From the NCBI GenBank assembly GCA_020650975.1, contig JAIPMN010000482.1, positions 20,059 through 84,058 on the forward strand: a stretch of DNA of 64,000 nt, given 5' to 3'. The notes under the pieces are model-generated. The model was not told where the DNA came from. It ran no database searches and saw only the letters and a list, made by a program, of their open reading frames with translations. Below are positions 34,201 through 39,361 of the stretch, one piece after another. The first letter of the stretch is position 1. Every line of letters begins with the position of its first letter. This stretch comes from Apostichopus californicus (taxonomy: Eukaryota > Echinodermata > Holothuroidea > Aspidochirotida > Stichopodidae). A program made the translations under genes and the position numbers.

Positions 34201-35194
34201 AATGCAGGAGACATCCTTCATTGAGAATAGTTCCATGGTTAGTGGAGGCACTAACAGCGATGGATCTGTCAGCTTCCAAACGGACAAGGTGGATGCCGCA
34301 CGGGTTGGGACATATCCGAGAATGCAGGAGACATCCTTCATTGAGAATAGTTCCATGGTTCGTGGAGGCACTAATACCACGGGAAGGAGAGAGGGATCGG
34401 GGAGAGTCAAGAAGGGAATGTCCACCAGTTATATCGATCGAGAACATCTCAGAAAGCAGGCTGCATCAGAAGTAAGGAGTATGATTGGAAGTCAAGACAG
34501 GCAGACACAGCTAACATCAAGAAGCGCTCCCCGACTTAGTGACTTGCCCCGTAGTGTATCAGTCTTAGTCGGATACGCGGACGAAACGGAAACCACACAC
34601 TCCAGCAGTAGAGGCAAGCAGAACGCCCGGCTTCGTGGTCAGGACAATGAAGGATACGATAATTGGGAGGTCACCGGCCTGAGTTACGTCAGCGCTCCAC
34701 AGGACAGGACCACCTCCGATGACGATAGGCAGAGAATGTTAGAAGAAAAATTGCAGGTGTATGAAGAGGAGAATGTCCGCATCCAGGAAATGCGATACAA
34801 AGAAATGATGCGAGAGGAGGAGGAGCAGGTGCAACCGAGGAGAGAGGAAGTCGTAGAAGAGCTCTTCATAATAGATGGAGATGAACCATTCCCATTAGAT
34901 AACCTGTACTTACAGGAAGGCAGCGGTTATCTCAGAGACAGTCTGGAAGATGACGATTATGAGACAAGTTCAGAATCAACTCTTTCCATTAACGAATACT
35001 TTCCAGATTCTAATCATGGCACTCTTAATAGAGACAGCTACAGCTCGTCTAGAAGTAGAAGCTATAATAACGATGGCCATCACGACGAGGTGGAATTTTC
35101 AATGGAAACAAACCATGTCGAAAGAAAGCATTACAAGTCAGCTTCTAACGACCTAGGCATGAATGGATTCTATGAAATGCAGTCCGGCCTGTAA
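1125..35194 (+). CDS. Large cadherin, 3' part, 33 coding exons (CDH23/PCDH15-like membrane-adjacent domain)
   Basis: This is a single-pass membrane adhesion protein of the cadherin superfamily. Thirty-three exons with AG/GT borders join in one frame (6,465 nt; 2,154 residues and a stop). Residues are numbered from the first visible codon. Residues 1-39 finish one EC repeat. Then come 14 EC repeats, recognised by linkers such as DINDS, NVNDN, DANDN, DINDN and DENDN, by DPD motifs, and by LDRE or close variants. Residues about 1548-1645 form a membrane-adjacent domain without cadherin calcium motifs. Residues 1661-1690 are a transmembrane helix, and the remainder is cytoplasmic. No EGF or laminin-G domain lies between the EC repeats and the membrane, which argues against an invertebrate classical (type III) cadherin or a Fat. 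The membrane-adjacent domain fits the CDH23/PCDH15 group best, but the long tail is unlike either as I know them, so no symbol is given. The signal peptide and N-terminal repeats lie left of the window. Confidence 0.9.
2062..2239 (+). CDS. Cadherin visible exon 2 (start of EC 1)
   Basis: It begins after tgtatag with VTVDVTDINDS, a linker calcium motif, and contains DPDLGSGG. The donor gtacaa leaves phase 1, completed by the next exon. Confidence 0.85.
2669..2796 (+). CDS. Cadherin visible exon 3 (end of EC 1)
   Basis: The acceptor is ttttacag. It completes the repeat with ATGLLTV and LDYE (variant LDRE) and ends phase 0 at gtaagg. Confidence 0.85.
2943..2997. repeat. (TCTG)n microsatellite
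   Basis: Uninterrupted TCTG units at about 2,963-2,997 with degenerate copies on the left, in a cadherin intron. Confidence 0.85.
3681..3890 (+). CDS. Cadherin visible exon 4 (start of EC 2)
   Basis: It opens with TDITVNVLNVNDNTP and carries ENVNVGT and DADLGLPG. Both borders are phase 0, and the donor is gtaatt. Confidence 0.88.
4542..4649 (+). CDS. Cadherin visible exon 5 (end of EC 2)
   Basis: The acceptor is aatttcag and the donor gtgagt. It codes for NGEIYVNQTLDRE followed by the AKDNPENPED loop. The reading frame between the borders is open and phase 0. Confidence 0.88.
5085..5170. repeat. AAT/ATG-rich microsatellite
   Basis: Imperfect trinucleotide runs (aataat, gatgat, gaagat) in a cadherin intron. 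Confidence 0.7.
5453..5572 (+). CDS. Cadherin visible exon 6 (start of EC 3)
   Basis: The linker is ISDADDVPP, a variant of DxNDN in which Asp replaces Asn; it is followed by ILENSFAGT. Both borders are phase 0 (donor gtaact). Confidence 0.85.
6369..6468 (+). CDS. Cadherin visible exon 7 (middle of EC 3)
   Basis: The acceptor tatttaag is short of pyrimidines. It codes for AVDSDEVSVIVYNI and IDRLTG and ends phase 1 at gtaaat. The exon is supported mainly because it bridges exons 6 and 8 in frame with the expected DSD motif. Confidence 0.78.
6922..7100 (+). mobile_element. 5'-truncated SINE (family B)
   Basis: It matches the SINE at 49,242-49,495 from the B box (CGAGTTCGAGTCACTCC) through the body to the ATACATAC tail. 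The tRNA-like front half is missing. Confidence 0.75.
7181..7372 (+). CDS. Cadherin visible exon 8 (end of EC 3, start of EC 4)
   Basis: The acceptor is gattgcag. It contains FDHE (variant LDRE), ATDSQG and the linker VLDANDNEP, then IPENSAGG. Donor gtaaga, phase 1. Confidence 0.88.
7446..7935 (-). mobile_element. Decayed LINE 3' end (CR1/L2-like)
   Basis: On the - strand, frame-shifted pieces resemble the C-terminal region of CR1/L2-type LINE proteins: a degenerate HWLPV...FKI region, then GDHAFSVAVPSLWN and FKRQVKTFLF-like pieces. The 3' end is an AGCGCT-rich stretch and an (ATT)n-like tail at 7,446-7,460. Stops and frameshifts make it a fossil. Confidence 0.6.
8291..8406 (+). CDS. Cadherin visible exon 9 (middle of EC 4)
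   Basis: It codes for GVVVGQLTASDGDGD and DAETGEIT. The donor gtaggt is the first unit of a long 47-bp tandem array that fills the next 490 bp. Confidence 0.85.
8407..8896 (+). repeat. 47-bp tandem array starting at the exon 9 donor
   Basis: About 10-11 copies, with GTGTATATGC recurring at 8,411, 8,458, 8,509, 8,556, 8,603 and on to 8,887. Most copies contain 'aatgtaagta', a good donor-like site. The first copy is joined to the exon 9 border. Confidence 0.9.
9362..9821 (+). CDS. Cadherin visible exon 10 (end of EC 4, nearly all of EC 5)
   Basis: At 460 nt this is the longest extracellular exon. It has LDRE, SDQGAP, the linker LSDINDSPP, DDPDLN, an inserted loop around ILDPNGRD, TSGELIL and VDRE. 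The acceptor is catttcag; the donor gttagt is a less usual GT site and leaves phase 1. Confidence 0.88.
10370..10470. repeat. Polypyrimidine tract
   Basis: About 100 bp of almost pure C and T (CCTT, CCCT units) in a cadherin intron. Its mirror-like composition could allow triplex DNA. The open frames across it are compositional. Confidence 0.75.
10700..10906 (+). CDS. Cadherin visible exon 11 (start of EC 6)
   Basis: The acceptor is gtatttag. It codes for the linker ITDINDNAP, LQEESSIGT, the DDLDQGEGG loop and IDPDTG. Donor gtgagt, phase 1. Its last 100 bp and the donor are repeated twice in the following intron. Confidence 0.88.
10807..11142 (+). repeat. 112-bp tandem triplication of the exon 11 3' end and donor
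   Basis: The start ACTGTAGTAG recurs at 10,807 (as ACTGTAGTAGCTGATG), 10,919 and 11,031. Copies 2 and 3 keep the exon 11 reading frame and its donor (gtgagt, gtgagg). They change GATGACC to GGTAACC/G and have lost the 5' part of the exon. Read-through from copy 1 meets a stop at 10,933-10,935. Confidence 0.92.
11360..11667 (+). CDS. Cadherin visible exon 12 (end of EC 6, start of EC 7)
   Basis: It contains IDRE, AIDNGAPS, the linker ITDINDNNP, MVNESLAAQE and DPDAGDFG. It starts phase 1 after gttatag and ends phase 0 at gtaggt. Confidence 0.88.
11800..11990. repeat. TTTGTCTCA 9-bp microsatellite
   Basis: Nine-base units (catttgtct) repeat about 12 times, flanked by the degraded form catttattt. 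The long open frames on both strands are repeat artefacts. Confidence 0.9.
12071..12190 (+). CDS. Cadherin visible exon 13 (end of EC 7)
   Basis: It codes for GEICLSGELDRE and AKDNPAGSANN between cttcatag and gtaagg, phase 0 at both ends. The cysteine is unusual for this strand. Confidence 0.88.
12921..13185 (+). repeat. 53-bp tandem array ending at the exon 14 acceptor
   Basis: ATGGATTACA or a variant recurs at 12,925, 12,978, 13,031, 13,084 and 13,137. Each unit carries 'catccag gtggt', the exon 14 acceptor; copy 3 has lost the AG (catccat). The fifth copy is the joined exon. Confidence 0.92.
13164..13338 (+). CDS. Cadherin visible exon 14 (start of EC 8)
   Basis: It opens with VVIDVTDTNEFAP, where NEF replaces the NDN linker core. 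It also has LREGESPGT and DPDTPEDP. The acceptor catccag is the last of five copies of a 53-bp unit. Donor gtcagt, phase 1. Confidence 0.85.
13911..14020 (+). CDS. Cadherin visible exon 15 (end of EC 8)
   Basis: It codes for DGENLFTINQTTGEIIL followed by EIDSD, where LDRE is expected. The acceptor is ccccaacag, the donor gtaaga, phase 0. Confidence 0.85.
15046..15274 (+). CDS. Cadherin visible exon 16 (end of EC 8, start of EC 9)
   Basis: It codes for ISDGGIPEQT, the linker ILDINDSPP, VSEDFDTTNP and DPDEQ. The acceptor is ctctccag, the donor gtaagt, phase 1. Confidence 0.88.
15573..15773 (+). CDS. Cadherin visible exon 17 (end of EC 9, start of EC 10)
   Basis: It codes for DTGEIRFLQMFDHE, VQDQDGLES and the linker VRDISDVEP, where SDV replaces NDN. 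Donor gtatga, phase 1. Confidence 0.86.
16214..16434 (+). CDS. Cadherin visible exon 18 (rest of EC 10)
   Basis: It codes for GTVVGTVVAADNN, IDPLTGVI and PLDRE. The inner DxD position reads DNN, so calcium coordination may be weaker here. Donor gtaagt, phase 0. Confidence 0.87.
17621..17801 (+). CDS. Cadherin visible exon 19 (start of EC 11)
   Basis: It codes for VTVLVLDENDNAP, the strand VTESAGTSI and DQDSGINA. The acceptor is catattag, the donor gtaaaa, phase 1. Confidence 0.88.
18520..18743 (+). CDS. Cadherin visible exon 20 (end of EC 11, degenerate linker to EC 12)
   Basis: It codes for GIFGIDETNGRI, AFDRGSPSQS and VGNDEDRRPVF. There is neither LDRE nor an NDN linker, so the EC 11-12 joint probably lacks part of the usual calcium set. 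Donor gtaaga, phase 0. Confidence 0.82.
19876..20073 (+). CDS. Cadherin visible exon 21 (EC 12)
   Basis: It codes for NEPPGYLIVCLNATYPDID, NSTTGKLYSN and ADRE. The acceptor is ttttgtag, the donor gtgagt, phase 0. The last 73 bp with the donor are copied downstream at about 20,158-20,315. Confidence 0.83.
20001..20315 (+). repeat. 157-bp tandem duplication of the exon 21 3' end, donor and intron start
   Basis: CACCTTGAAC begins at 20,001 in the exon and again at 20,158. The copy has the same coding frame, the same donor gtgagt and about 85 bp of intron, with only a few differences (for example AGCACC to AACACC). Confidence 0.92.
20802..20900 (+). CDS. Cadherin visible exon 22 (end of EC 12, linker)
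   Basis: It codes for FFVIARSEGG and the linker ITDKDDSEP between ccttgtag and gtaaat, phase 0. Confidence 0.82.
20950..21300. repeat. (TTCA)n microsatellite with TTTAGTCA interruptions
   Basis: About 350 bp of TTCA units broken regularly by 'tttagtcattca' and 'ttggtttgttca'. In the intron between exons 22 and 23. Confidence 0.9.
21931..22054 (+). CDS. Cadherin visible exon 23 (start of EC 13)
   Basis: It codes for ILIDENIELLSVIG and DPDVN, then a strand with the motif FYCIV. The acceptor is ccgttcag, the donor gtaagc, phase 1. Confidence 0.83.
22481..22856 (+). repeat. 54-bp tandem array
   Basis: About seven copies, with TGCAAG at 22,481, 22,535, 22,588, 22,642, 22,696, 22,750 and 22,804. 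The unit contains CAGCCTGGCTGCAGGATGC. Open frames on both strands follow from the period being a multiple of three. Confidence 0.92.
22948..23190 (+). CDS. Cadherin visible exon 24 (end of EC 13, linker to EC 14)
   Basis: It codes for MIDRATGDII, ELDYE and the short linker NLDDNP. The acceptor is tctaatag, the donor gtagga, phase 1. A 54-bp tandem array ends about 90 bp before it. Confidence 0.85.
23366..23480 (+). mobile_element. Possible hAT-like transposon end
   Basis: The stretch starting CAGTGGCGTGCACAG and running into a G-rich tract resembles terminal inverted repeats of hAT elements (CAGTGGCGTAGC type). I found no partner end, so this is tentative. Confidence 0.3.
23870..24250. repeat. 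About 99-bp tandem array
   Basis: GAATGACAG and variants recur at 23,885, 23,981, 24,080 and 24,179 in an A-rich unit. The weaker flanks from 23,690 may be older copies. Confidence 0.85.
24786..24927 (+). CDS. Cadherin visible exon 25 (EC 14, first part)
   Basis: It codes for GVSLDATVGST and DPDTGLPGD. The donor gtaagt at 24,928 leaves phase 2, which the next exon completes as Val. Confidence 0.82.
25165..25725. mobile_element. Foldback/MITE-like element with long inverted repeats and 6-bp target duplication
   Basis: The left arm begins TTAAAAGAATAATCCAGG and the right arm ends CCTGGACTATTCTTTTAA. The arms are about 165 bp long and run inward past CCGTTTTTGAGATATTGACAG and its complement. 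GTTGCT flanks both ends directly (25,159-25,164 and 25,726-25,731). It lies between exons 25 and 26. No coding capacity. Confidence 0.85.
26466..26595 (+). CDS. Cadherin visible exon 26 (EC 14, second part)
   Basis: It codes for FAIDPDTGRIFTN, then FIRDDQRG where LDRE is expected, then the last strand ending TVE. The acceptor gatggtag is weak; the phase fit (2 to 0) supports it. Donor gtgagt. Confidence 0.8.
27275..27635. repeat. About 120-bp tandem triplication
   Basis: TTGTCTTTATAAAAAA starts at 27,275, 27,394 and 27,515. The three copies are nearly identical, so the duplication is recent. Intron between exons 26 and 27. Confidence 0.92.
28112..28200 (+). CDS. Cadherin visible exon 27 (membrane-adjacent domain, first part)
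   Basis: It codes for VHVFDSSQQVILEV followed by DRDREEYI-like charged residues. No calcium-binding motif is present. The acceptor is tttttcag, the donor gtaatg, phase 2. Confidence 0.82.
28201..29622. other. Intron between cadherin exons 27 and 28
   Basis: 1.4 kb of AT-rich DNA. I see no repeat array or coding signal beyond short chance open frames. Confidence 0.6.
29623..29775 (+). CDS. Cadherin visible exon 28 (membrane-adjacent domain, second part)
   Basis: It codes for CGTVFIDEISVFL, ILFHVRDSESGEIF and TVIR. The alternating strand/helix pattern matches the ferredoxin-like membrane-adjacent domain known from CDH23 and PCDH15; this is a pattern judgement, not a search result. Phase 2 at both ends. 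Confidence 0.82.
29888..29940 (+). mobile_element. tRNA-Lys-like pseudogene fragment
   Basis: GCCCGGCTAACTCAGTCGGT with an anticodon arm around GACACTTAGTCTC matches the 5' two thirds of tRNA-Lys. The T arm is missing and the DNA runs into unrelated sequence. It is either a SINE head or a tRNA pseudogene, in an intron. Confidence 0.6.
31032..31098 (+). CDS. Cadherin visible exon 29 (juxtamembrane linker)
   Basis: It codes for KLEENSANRVDLPILSGG. The acceptor tctgcag and donor gtaagt give phases 2 and 0, as the neighbours require. Confidence 0.8.
31268..31345. repeat. Short inverted repeat
   Basis: TCACACTAGATCTTGA is mirrored by TCAAGTTCCTAGTGTGA 50 bp later, with GATC-rich DNA between. It may be part of the same decayed element as the transposase remnant on its right. 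Confidence 0.5.
31531..31641 (+). pseudogene. Possible PIF/Harbinger transposase C-terminal remnant
   Basis: The open frame contains STVACCVLHNFL, which resembles the conserved ACCxLHNxxR end of DDE_Tnp_4 (Harbinger) transposases. No DDE residues are seen upstream. It lies in the intron before the transmembrane exon. Confidence 0.4.
31876..32000 (+). CDS. Cadherin visible exon 30 (transmembrane helix)
   Basis: After PTGTGTAASR comes a run of about 28 Leu, Gly, Phe, Ile and Ala residues ending in ICGICC. This is the only transmembrane segment in the visible protein. The membrane-edge cysteines could be palmitoylated (inference). Donor gtaaaa, phase 2. Confidence 0.88.
32001..32941. other. Intron between cadherin exons 30 and 31
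   Basis: AT-rich, with no recognisable element. Confidence 0.55.
32942..33013 (+). CDS. Cadherin visible exon 31 (start of cytoplasmic tail)
   Basis: In the phase set by the transmembrane exon it reads CGRTRAKNGALAGAS..., a basic stop-transfer sequence. The same DNA is also open in another frame, but that frame does not fit the flanking phases. Donor gtgaga, phase 2. Confidence 0.8.
33455..33518 (+). CDS. Cadherin visible exon 32 (cytoplasmic)
   Basis: It codes for VTYTAYNETGDWSLQKEFEA between ttcttgcag and gtaagg. It ends phase 0, matching the last exon. Confidence 0.83.
33941..35194 (+). CDS. Cadherin visible exon 33 (cytoplasmic tail, stop codon)
   Basis: This 1,254-nt terminal exon codes for 417 residues and ends in TAA. 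It starts EQTMDFGTDNAYQ and is rich in Ser, Thr, Arg and Glu. It contains a 40-residue segment present twice in tandem, then a long charged stretch of Glu and Arg likely to be helical (from about 34,731), then LDNLYLQEGSGYLRDSL and an acidic DDDYE stretch. The last motif recalls the catenin-binding EGSGS...SL segment of classical cadherin tails, though without the rest of that domain. Confidence 0.9.
   Translation, partial: EQTMDFGTDNAYQVDKAYDALLMTSFVGGGHMTDGNGSSQKSGTLRSSMKKGFARDRYNTIGTTHSDGSVSFQTDEVDAAGGGRYPRMQETSFIENSSMVSGGTNSDGSVSFQTDKVDAARVGTYPRMQETSFIENSSMVRGGTNTTGRREGSGRVKKGMSTSYIDREHLRKQAASEVRSMIGSQDRQTQLTSRSAPRLSDLPRSVSVLVGYADETETTHSSSRGKQNARLRGQDNEGYDNWEVTGLSYVSAPQDRTTSDDDRQRMLEEKLQVYEEENVRIQEMRYKEMMREEEEQVQPRREEVVEELFIIDGDEPFPLDNLYLQEGSGYLRDSLEDDDYETSSESTLSINEYFPDSNHGTLNRDSYSSSRSRSYNNDGHHDEVEFSMETNHVERKHYKSASNDLGMNGFYEMQSGL
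34133..34374 (+). repeat. 120-bp coding tandem duplication in the cadherin tail
   Basis: SDGSVSFQTD...YPRMQETSFIENSSMV is encoded twice with a 120-bp offset, keeping the frame (40 residues per copy). The copies differ at only a few bases, so the duplication is recent or kept alike by conversion. Confidence 0.93.
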
Positions 35195-35704
35195 GACAAT
35201 GCCTCTAGAGATATTGAAGATTCGACCTCTCTATAAGACTGAAGGATAGATACCCATATATAGACAATGATAAATCAAAAGTGTCTAAGCTCTCATCCAG
35301 AGATATATTGAAATTTGTGAAAATTATTAGTCATTGGATTTACATTTTAATTGTTTTATGGAAAAGTCTTTCAGCAAAGTAAGAAGAATTATTTCTTACA
35401 TGTTTCTTTGAGTCGATGAAGCACAGAAATGACAGAATATATATAATTCTGATATATACTAGTATTTCATTTGACTTGTTTTCTTTGTTCAATTTTTTTG
35501 ATGTTTTTTTATTTTGAAGGTGCTAGTTTTAAATTTTATTATCCTATATCCACCGTTATTAATCTATATATTACTGTTTTAAATCTTTATGTATTCAACA
35601 ACAATAATATAGTAACTGTACTGTTGTCCAAAGAGCAGCTCTGACCTTTTATTCAATGCGTTTTTTTTTTCATTTCTCTGAGAGTGAACTTAAGCATCAA
35701 TAAA
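35195..35704 (+). promoter_or_regulatory. Cadherin 3' UTR with poly(A) signal
   Basis: About 500 bp of AT-rich DNA follows the stop codon. A canonical AATAAA at 35,699-35,704 is the first good polyadenylation hexamer I see downstream of the gene. Confidence 0.6.
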
Positions 35705-35984
35705 ATATTTGGTCAATCGATTTGTAAATATGAAAAGTGGATAAAAGTGTTTTTGGAAATGGTTTTTAATGATTAGAGTAAGATACAGAATCAAAATTTT
35801 CATGCAAATAACTGACATTGTCAGATTTATTTCTGTGATATCACACTACATTTATAATCAGTTGGAATATTAAGTGGAACTGTGGCTGGCCATCATTTGT
35901 AAATTTAAGATCTAAGCTAATACTTCTATATTCAGAGAACATTTAAATGTGATATCATAACGACAATCTCACAGATCCTGAAAT

Positions 35985-36835
35985 AATAACCCAGTATGTC
36001 TCTGAAGACATAATTTTAATTATGATATTAATTAGGTACTCTCCTGTATACTGAAATTATTATCATCTGTGTCTTTGAAGACAGTTTGTGTCAATATGAT
36101 GTAATGAGACCATCTCAGACCATCTCTCTGAGATCTTGGTATATTATCCTGTGCGTCTACGAAGACACTTTGTTGGTTTAATTAGACGTTCTTCTATATC
36201 CTGAAAGTTGATCCTGTGTGTCTCTGTGGACAACAGGTTGAAAAGGTTATCATTGGATACTCTCCATTGTCCTGGTATCTTATCCTGCGTGTCCTTGAAG
36301 ACGTTTGTAAAATTTGTGATATCACGAGGCACCCTTGAGGACCCCGATGTATTATCCTGTGTGTCTCTGAAGACAACAGTTTAATAATGATATGATTGGA
36401 TACTCTCCTGTATCACGAGTTATTATCCTGCGTGTCCTTGAAGACGTTTGTAAAATTTGTGATATCACGAGGCACCCTCGAGGACCCCGATGTATTATCC
36501 TGTGTGTCTCTGAAGACAACAGTTTAACAATGATATGATTGGATACTCTCCTGTATCCCGATTTATTTTCCTGCGTGTCCTTGAAGATGTTTGTAAAATT
36601 TGTGATATCACGAGGCACCCTCGAGGACCCCGATGTATTATCCTGTGTGTCTCTGAAGACAACAGTTTAACAATGATATGATTGGATACTCTCCTGTATC
36701 CCGATTTATTTTCCTGCGTGTCCTTGAAGATGTTTGTAAAATTTGTGATATCACGAGGCACCCTCGAGGACCCCGATATATTATCCTGTGTGTCTCTGAA
36801 GACGTTTGCTTAAATATGATATCATTGAATATTCT
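35985..36835. repeat. Satellite array, 143-bp unit made of two related halves of about 71 bp
   Basis: GTGTCTCTGAAGAC recurs at 36,218 (variant), 36,361, 36,504, 36,647 and 36,790. Within each unit a second, related copy reads TGCGTGTCCTTGAAGA. Degenerate half-units extend left to about 35,985. The - strand open frames shift by exactly one unit and are not genes. Confidence 0.92.
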
Positions 36836-39361
36836 CATATATCGTGAAATATAATCATGACATAACATGCAGTATGATACTGAAAGCATGCTAGTTGTGC
36901 CAGTCTGGATGTAGCTGTCACAGAAACAGAACGAAACAAGAGCGATGCAGTTCGTAGAGTTATTGTCTGTGTGTTATGTCGAGGTTATTCTACTTACAAG
37001 AAACATGACACAAATATGAAAGTGGCATAAAACTCACCACAGAGTGTCTGGTCTTTATTTGTTTATGTTTTAAAGGAACACTGTATGAGAACAAGAAGGT
37101 TCATATGTGAGTGAAGTACAATCGTAACCGTTTAATCCAGGCATGGCGCAATAAACCTAGGCAATCATTATTAACCCGCACAGGGCGGTTCATTCTAGGA
37201 GGGTGGTGGACGCATAATTCGGTGAGCAGTAGGACGTGACATTGATTGATGGTAGGGAACCACAAAGTTAAGTTACCACAAAATTGTCCGTCAAATGGAT
37301 TGTCCGCGCATTCCGTACCACGAGTTCCAGTGTTTGAATGTTGTTTTTCAACAACATCTTAATCACAATTGTATATACTATTTTAGCAGAAGGGCATACC
37401 AAAAACGCAGTTATTGACTACAAAAGTGGGAAAAGGGTACTTATGCATAAAAACAGGAAACCGGCCGTGGAGTACGCAAAATGGGGGAATGGGGGGGGGG
37501 GGGAGGGCGGCATGCTTCCCACTCCGATCGTCAATCGGGGGAAGATGTTCAGTCGGAGGTTATTAATTCAGCCGGAGCAGAATTAGACGACTGGCTAGGG
37601 ATGTTCACATCTCAATTCTATTTATTAGCACAAAGTTGCCTTTAGAGCTATTTATAGACCTAATTTATAGCCTAAATATGCCTCAGAATGCAATATTTGA
37701 CTTCTAACCTTTGCATGTTTTCTAGGGAGGACCCCACACCCCCTACATGGGAGTCGACAATTACTCCGGGGCCACACCCATCATATGCAATATCCGTGCT
37801 TCGCCTCTGGCCTTTGCATAAAGGTTCAAACTCCTATTTCAATTTTCAAGTTGATTTCATATATGTTTGTACAATATAAATACAATTTAACATTACAGTA
37901 GGAAGGTTAACAAATGGACAAAAGGACACTAGGAAAACAGCAAGGCCCTTATCTCAGCAAGTGACCAAGACCTATATCTAAAGTCAGTCGGGCAAACTGT
38001 AGAATTGCCCTCTAACCCCCCCCCCCCTCCCCCTCCTCCCTCACCTTTTAAATCTTGAGCACGCTATTGGAAACCGGAACATAACATTTGAAAAGTCAAG
38101 CAAACCTGTCAAGGAGTACAATGCTGAACACAAATGACTTGTACAATCTTAAGAAGATGGGTAATTGTATTGACAAAACAACTGCCCGTTTTTCACATTG
38201 TAGGGTTGGCAGTTCTACGGTTAATTTAACTCGTCTGAAGGCTAATGAAAATGCAAAGCCAACTTATAACAAGGATGATAAACGCAGTGCATTAGGTAGC
38301 CTAGTATCATAGCGAACATCAATATTACAAATGATGCAAACAATCTGGTATCCACCATTAGGACTTTGAACTTTATTTTTTTTTCTACAAACTGCTTATA
38401 TAAATACGATATACCAGAAGTACAGTCACATTCATAGTTCAAGTGCCATAAACAATCGCTGTTTGATGTGTGCGGATAAAGATCGAAAATATGTAGTAAT
38501 TGATGCTACATTGAGAAGCACTGAAAAAGAAATATTTTTTTAACTTTCATTGAATTTTTATCATTATTTACAAATCCATCGAGAAGTGCTGTACTTCTAA
38601 CATCGTCTAATGAAATAAACGGCCGGGTACAATATATCGACCTTCACGTAGACGTTCAGATATATTTTGTACTGTTCGATATAATTCTGGCGTCCGAATA
38701 CATTGCACTTAATTACGCAATGTTTTATACTTCTGTATATATTTATGCATGTCTTAACAATAGGCTGATACATTCACACGGCGTTCAGCCCAAGGCCCAA
38801 TAGGAAGATTATTCAAGCCTAATAAATAGGCACGACGGAACCTATTGGGTCATGTGTGCGTCTGACCGAGGTTCTTCCCGGTCTGGGTCCATAGTTTGTT
38901 GACGGATTTAATCTGATGTTAAGTTAATTTGAAATGATGAACAATATGATACATAGAATGATTAAATTAATATTGCAGATATGCGTCTAAGTCAGTTTCA
39001 GTGTATGCCACGTTGCATAAAATGCAACTATAAGGGCGGACCGGTGCATAAATTGCAAACGACTCAGTGATCAAACCAGGGGAGACGGACCTCGAAAACA
39101 AACGGCTCATTTGTCGTCTATAGGACGAAACTAGAACGTTTCGCTATCAAGCGGTTTATCAACGCCTTGGGAACTTCAACTTGGCTGCGCCTTTGACGCC
39201 TCAGACCCTGTGACGCAATAGACCCGAGCTGATGTTGCCGGTAGGCCACTTCGCTTCTAATTACAAAGTAACAAGATTAACTTATTTTATGCGTATACAA
39301 GCGGTCAATTAACCCAGGACGTTGCTACAGATTTTTAATTGACCAATTTAAACTTTTCCTA
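36836..39361. other. Intergenic DNA between the cadherin and RING genes
   Basis: I see no convincing gene. There are G- and C-homopolymer tracts near 37,490 and 38,017 and AT-rich DNA elsewhere. Short open frames here lack family features. Confidence 0.55.

Noticed and set aside
36144-36889. Series of similar - strand open frames
   Set aside because: They recur every 143 bp and are the satellite read in one frame.
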